A DNA stretch of 7,472 bases from positions 1 through 7,472 of the forward strand of contig RFPG01000054.1 of the NCBI GenBank assembly GCA_009926245.1. Direction: 5' to 3'. The DNA comes from Sphingobacteriia bacterium (GTDB taxonomy: Bacteria > Bacteroidota > Bacteroidia > UBA7662). Each line of letters starts with the position of its first letter. Positions within the stretch are counted from its first letter, which is position 1. Below are positions 6,780-7,472 of the stretch, in pieces. The position numbers and the translations under genes were made by a program. The notes beneath the pieces are model-generated. The model saw only the letters and a list, made by a program, of their open reading frames with translations. It did no database searches and was not told the DNA's origin.

Positions 6780-7472
6780 TTAATAGCCCCAGAGGGTGAT
6801 CCCCCAGTCCAAACGATTCAGGTCGGGACCCAAACCTCCTCGGAACATCGAATACACCGAATACTGCCCAAAAAACCTCCAATTCCCTTTGCCCACTTCG
6901 GAACGAATGGCCAAAGAAAAAGGATTTTGGTAAAAGTTACCCGTTCGATACAATTCAACATTCCCGCCCGGATCCCGGTACCTATTCAGCGTTCTGGACC
7001 AAAGCCTTAATCCAGGCACGGCCATCAATCCGGCATGCCAACCCCGGTTGGGTCGGCTTCCCTGAACAAAAGTCAAACCAACCGGTAACATCAAATGCAA
7101 ATTTTCGAAGTTGGAGCGCCCAAAGCGGGAACCGGTGGTGCTATCCATGGCAAGGACCGCCAGACGGCCGTTGCTTTTGGTTAACATCAGGTTATCCTCC
7201 AGCCGAAGATTATTGTAATGCAAAAGCATCCCACCCCGAACCCATAGCGAACCCGCGGAAGAAACAGTGCCGTTCTTGGAAACGCCCAACAGGGCCTCCT
7301 GAAAACGTAGAGGGGTCCACCATTGCATGAACAGGGATTTTTCGGGTTCCAAACGCAGCAGGGGATCGCTGGCAGGAGCCCCTGCATAACGCCCACCGTA
7401 CATCCAATGAGCAAAACCCAATTCAAATGCCGGCATGCTGGGTTCCTTGACTGGACGACCGGACCAAAAATC
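6780..7472 (-). CDS. Probable outer-membrane beta-barrel protein (5'-truncated by the window edge)
   Basis: The frame is open from the right edge of the window to TAA at 6780-6782, giving 230 residues without a confirmed start; the signal peptide, if any, lies outside. The Met codon at 7434-7436 is probably internal, because the 12 codons before it remain open and in character. The sequence alternates hydrophobic and polar residues with many aromatic and glycine residues, as in transmembrane beta-strands, for example LHLMLPVGLTFVQGS and WRFFGQYSVYSMFRGG. It ends in a strand with terminal aromatics (LDWGITLWGY), which fits the C-terminal signal of outer-membrane barrels. The NFYQNPFSLAIRSEVG segment resembles Bacteroidota porin-like proteins of the PF13568 kind, though I cannot confirm that family. 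It converges on uvrB with only 21 bases between the two stops. Function and ligand are unknown. Confidence 0.7.
   Translation of the reverse strand, partial: DFWSGRPVKEPSMPAFELGFAHWMYGGRYAGAPASDPLLRLEPEKSLFMQWWTPLRFQEALLGVSKNGTVSSAGSLWVRGGMLLHYNNLRLEDNLMLTKSNGRLAVLAMDSTTGSRFGRSNFENLHLMLPVGLTFVQGSRPNRGWHAGLMAVPGLRLWSRTLNRYRDPGGNVELYRTGNFYQNPFSLAIRSEVGKGNWRFFGQYSVYSMFRGGLGPDLNRLDWGITLWGY

Noticed and set aside
6757..6780. Possible intrinsic terminator after uvrB
   Set aside because: Only a 4-bp AGCC/GGCT stem with a long loop can be drawn and there is no T-run, so it does not meet the standard for a terminator.

Overview
The window reads as ordinary chromosomal DNA of a member of the Bacteroidota, probably from a Flavobacteriales- or Cryomorphaceae-like lineage with roughly balanced GC content. 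Four things support this. The gene string TPR protein, ComA-like phosphosulfolactate synthase, DUF368 membrane protein, AroE is one I associate with this phylum (from memory, not searched). The PadR regulator and its palindrome are of the type seen there. Recognisable Shine-Dalgarno sequences are absent or badly spaced before the genes. The right edge carries a Bacteroidota-style outer-membrane beta-barrel protein. I see no rRNA, tRNA, CRISPR array, insertion sequence, integrase or plasmid function.

Layout. Bases 1-324 (minus strand) hold a complete small PadR-family transcriptional regulator, whose stop codon is the first three bases of the window. Just upstream of it, at 348-368, is a perfect 8-bp inverted repeat with a 5-bp spacer, which is very likely its own operator. 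After a gap of about 170 bases, five plus-strand genes run close together from 538 to 6758: a protein of about 12 tetratricopeptide repeats, a ComA-family phosphosulfolactate synthase, a DUF368/PopT polyprenyl-phosphate transporter, shikimate dehydrogenase (aroE) and excinuclease subunit B (uvrB). The gaps between them are 31, 86, -4 and 21 bases, so they may be one transcription unit. The popT/aroE pair overlaps by four bases (GTGA) and is probably translationally coupled. From 6780 to the right edge a convergent minus-strand gene encodes the C-terminal part of a probable outer-membrane beta-barrel protein. Its start lies outside the window.

How the genes relate. PopT (recycling of the undecaprenyl-phosphate lipid carrier), AroE (chorismate pathway) and UvrB (nucleotide excision repair) are housekeeping functions with no single shared pathway, so the cluster looks like a conserved neighbourhood more than a dedicated system. 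The least understood member is the ComA-like enzyme: none of the other coenzyme M or sulfolactate genes is present in the window. I did not find a convincing undescribed system. The most useful leads are the orphan ComA enzyme, the PadR operator, and the uncertain TTG start of the TPR gene.
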